The notes beneath the pieces are model-generated. The model was given only the letters and a program-made list of their open reading frames with translations, did not search any database and was not told the DNA's origin. A stretch of DNA of 64,000 nt from CAVSWT01 sp963775245 (GTDB lineage: Bacteria; Bacteroidota; Ignavibacteria; Ignavibacteriales; Ignavibacteriaceae). Below are positions 63,427 through 64,000 of this stretch, piece after piece. Location of the stretch: contig CAVZID010000022.1 of assembly GCA_963775245.1 (NCBI GenBank), forward strand, positions 289,243-353,242, in the 5' to 3' direction. Position 1 is the first letter of the stretch, and each line of letters opens with the position of its first letter. The translations under genes were made by a program, and so were the position numbers.

Positions 63427-64000
63427 ATGAAAGATCAAAATAGAGAACCCCAGAAAATTTATTCAAACATCATTCTTGATAGTATCGCTGATGGTGTTTT
63501 TACTGTTGATGAGAATATGAGAATTACTTCCTTTAACAGATCTGCCGAAGAAATAACGGGTATAAAAAAGGAAGACGCTGTTGGGCAGTTTTGTTTTGAG
63601 GTTTTAAGAGCTAATATTTGTGAAAAAGCGTGCGCTTTAAAATGTTCATTAAAAACGGGTGAGCAAATAATTGATAAGCAAGTAACGATTCTAAGATCAA
63701 ACGGAAATGAAATACCGATAAAAATTAGCACTTCAATTCTAAAAAATGAAAAGGGAAAATTTGTTGGTGGAGTTGAATCTTTCCGGGATTTATCGGCTAT
63801 TGAAGAATTAAAAAAGGTTATAAGAAAAGGTTATACTTTTGAAGATATCGTCTCAAAGAATCATGAAATTCTAAAGATATTTGATACACTTCCTATAATC
63901 TCACAAAGTGAAAGCACTGTTTTAATTCAAGGCACAAGTGGAACTGGAAAAGAATTATTTGCACGTGCAGTGCATAGATTAAGTGCAAGAAAAAATGGAC
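63427..64000 (+). CDS. PAS-containing sigma-54-dependent activator, cut by window end
   Basis: NtrC-type regulator with an N-terminal PAS domain: ILDSIADGVFTVDENMRITS, then NRSAEEITGIKKEDAVG. Four cysteines cluster in CFEVLRANICEKACALKCSL, a pattern that suggests redox or metal sensing. The AAA+ domain begins at about residue 145, with Walker A QGTSGTGKELF just before the window edge. Only 191 codons are in view. It is divergent from the small membrane protein, DUF89 and redox genes, which it may control. The DNA-binding end lies outside the window. Confidence 0.9.
   Translation, partial: MKDQNREPQKIYSNIILDSIADGVFTVDENMRITSFNRSAEEITGIKKEDAVGQFCFEVLRANICEKACALKCSLKTGEQIIDKQVTILRSNGNEIPIKISTSILKNEKGKFVGGVESFRDLSAIEELKKVIRKGYTFEDIVSKNHEILKIFDTLPIISQSESTVLIQGTSGTGKELFARAVHRLSARKNG

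Overview
The window is AT-rich bacterial DNA that most likely comes from the Ignavibacteria (Bacteroidota/Chlorobi lineage). Five secreted proteins end in, or are predicted to use, type IX secretion (T9SS) type-A sorting domains of the NYPNPFNPST kind. TonB-dependent receptors with an N-terminal carboxypeptidase-regulatory-like domain, a GH130/2-epimerase mannan pathway and low GC fit the same group. The lineage call is inference; no rRNA or marker gene is present.

From 1 to 48 kb the minus strand is almost entirely a plant-hemicellulose locus, best read as acetylated (galacto)(gluco)mannan plus beta-glucan use. Block A (1.4-12.5 kb) has a LacI-family repressor, a GH3 glycosidase, a GPH-type sugar symporter, a TonB-dependent receptor and a T9SS-sorted beta-helix protein; LacI-type palindromes lie upstream. 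Block B (13.4-23.6 kb) has a second, paralogous receptor plus T9SS beta-helix/CBM pair, followed by a solute-binding protein, histidine kinase and sigma-54 response regulator in a tight cluster with no ABC permease, which looks like a three-component sugar sensor. Block C (23.9-47.8 kb) carries the enzymes: GH27 alpha-galactosidase, six GH5-like proteins, GH9, an exported cellobiose/mannobiose 2-epimerase, a sialate-O-acetylesterase-type acetylesterase, GH130 mannosylglucose phosphorylase overlapping an SSS symporter gene, and a broken GH18. Read together: cell-surface GH5/GH9 enzymes cut the polymer, GH27 and the esterase strip side groups, the exported epimerase turns Man-Man into Man-Glc, the SSS symporter imports it, and GH130 splits it into mannose-1-phosphate and glucose. 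No SusD gene is visible; the T9SS beta-helix proteins sit where SusD would be.

From 48 to 64 kb the content changes. There is an ECF sigma/anti-sigma pair, then a plus-strand redox operon (CCG-type Fe-S protein, NarI-like cytochrome b, a 41-residue ferredoxin-like peptide, membrane multiheme cytochrome c). After a methyltransferase and a thioesterase comes a minus-strand operon with an octaheme cytochrome c, a 22-codon ORF, two paralogous radical SAM proteins, a NifX-like protein, pyruvoyl-dependent arginine decarboxylase and a thioesterase. The window closes with peroxiredoxin, an NADH-oxidase/CoA-disulfide-reductase-like flavoprotein, a DUF89 protein and the start of a PAS/sigma-54 activator.

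At least seven genes carry frameshifts that can be read through by hand (GH5 at 25.26 kb, SDR at 32.6 kb, GH18 at 47.4-47.5 kb, a lipoprotein at 48.3-48.7 kb, anti-sigma at 48.9 kb, Fe-S protein at 50.6 kb, cytochrome at 53.5 kb). Several restore conserved motifs, so the assembly may contain indel errors, although the cluster at 47.4-48.9 kb could be real decay. Several intergenic palindromic repeats are present and one sits in frame inside the GH9 gene.
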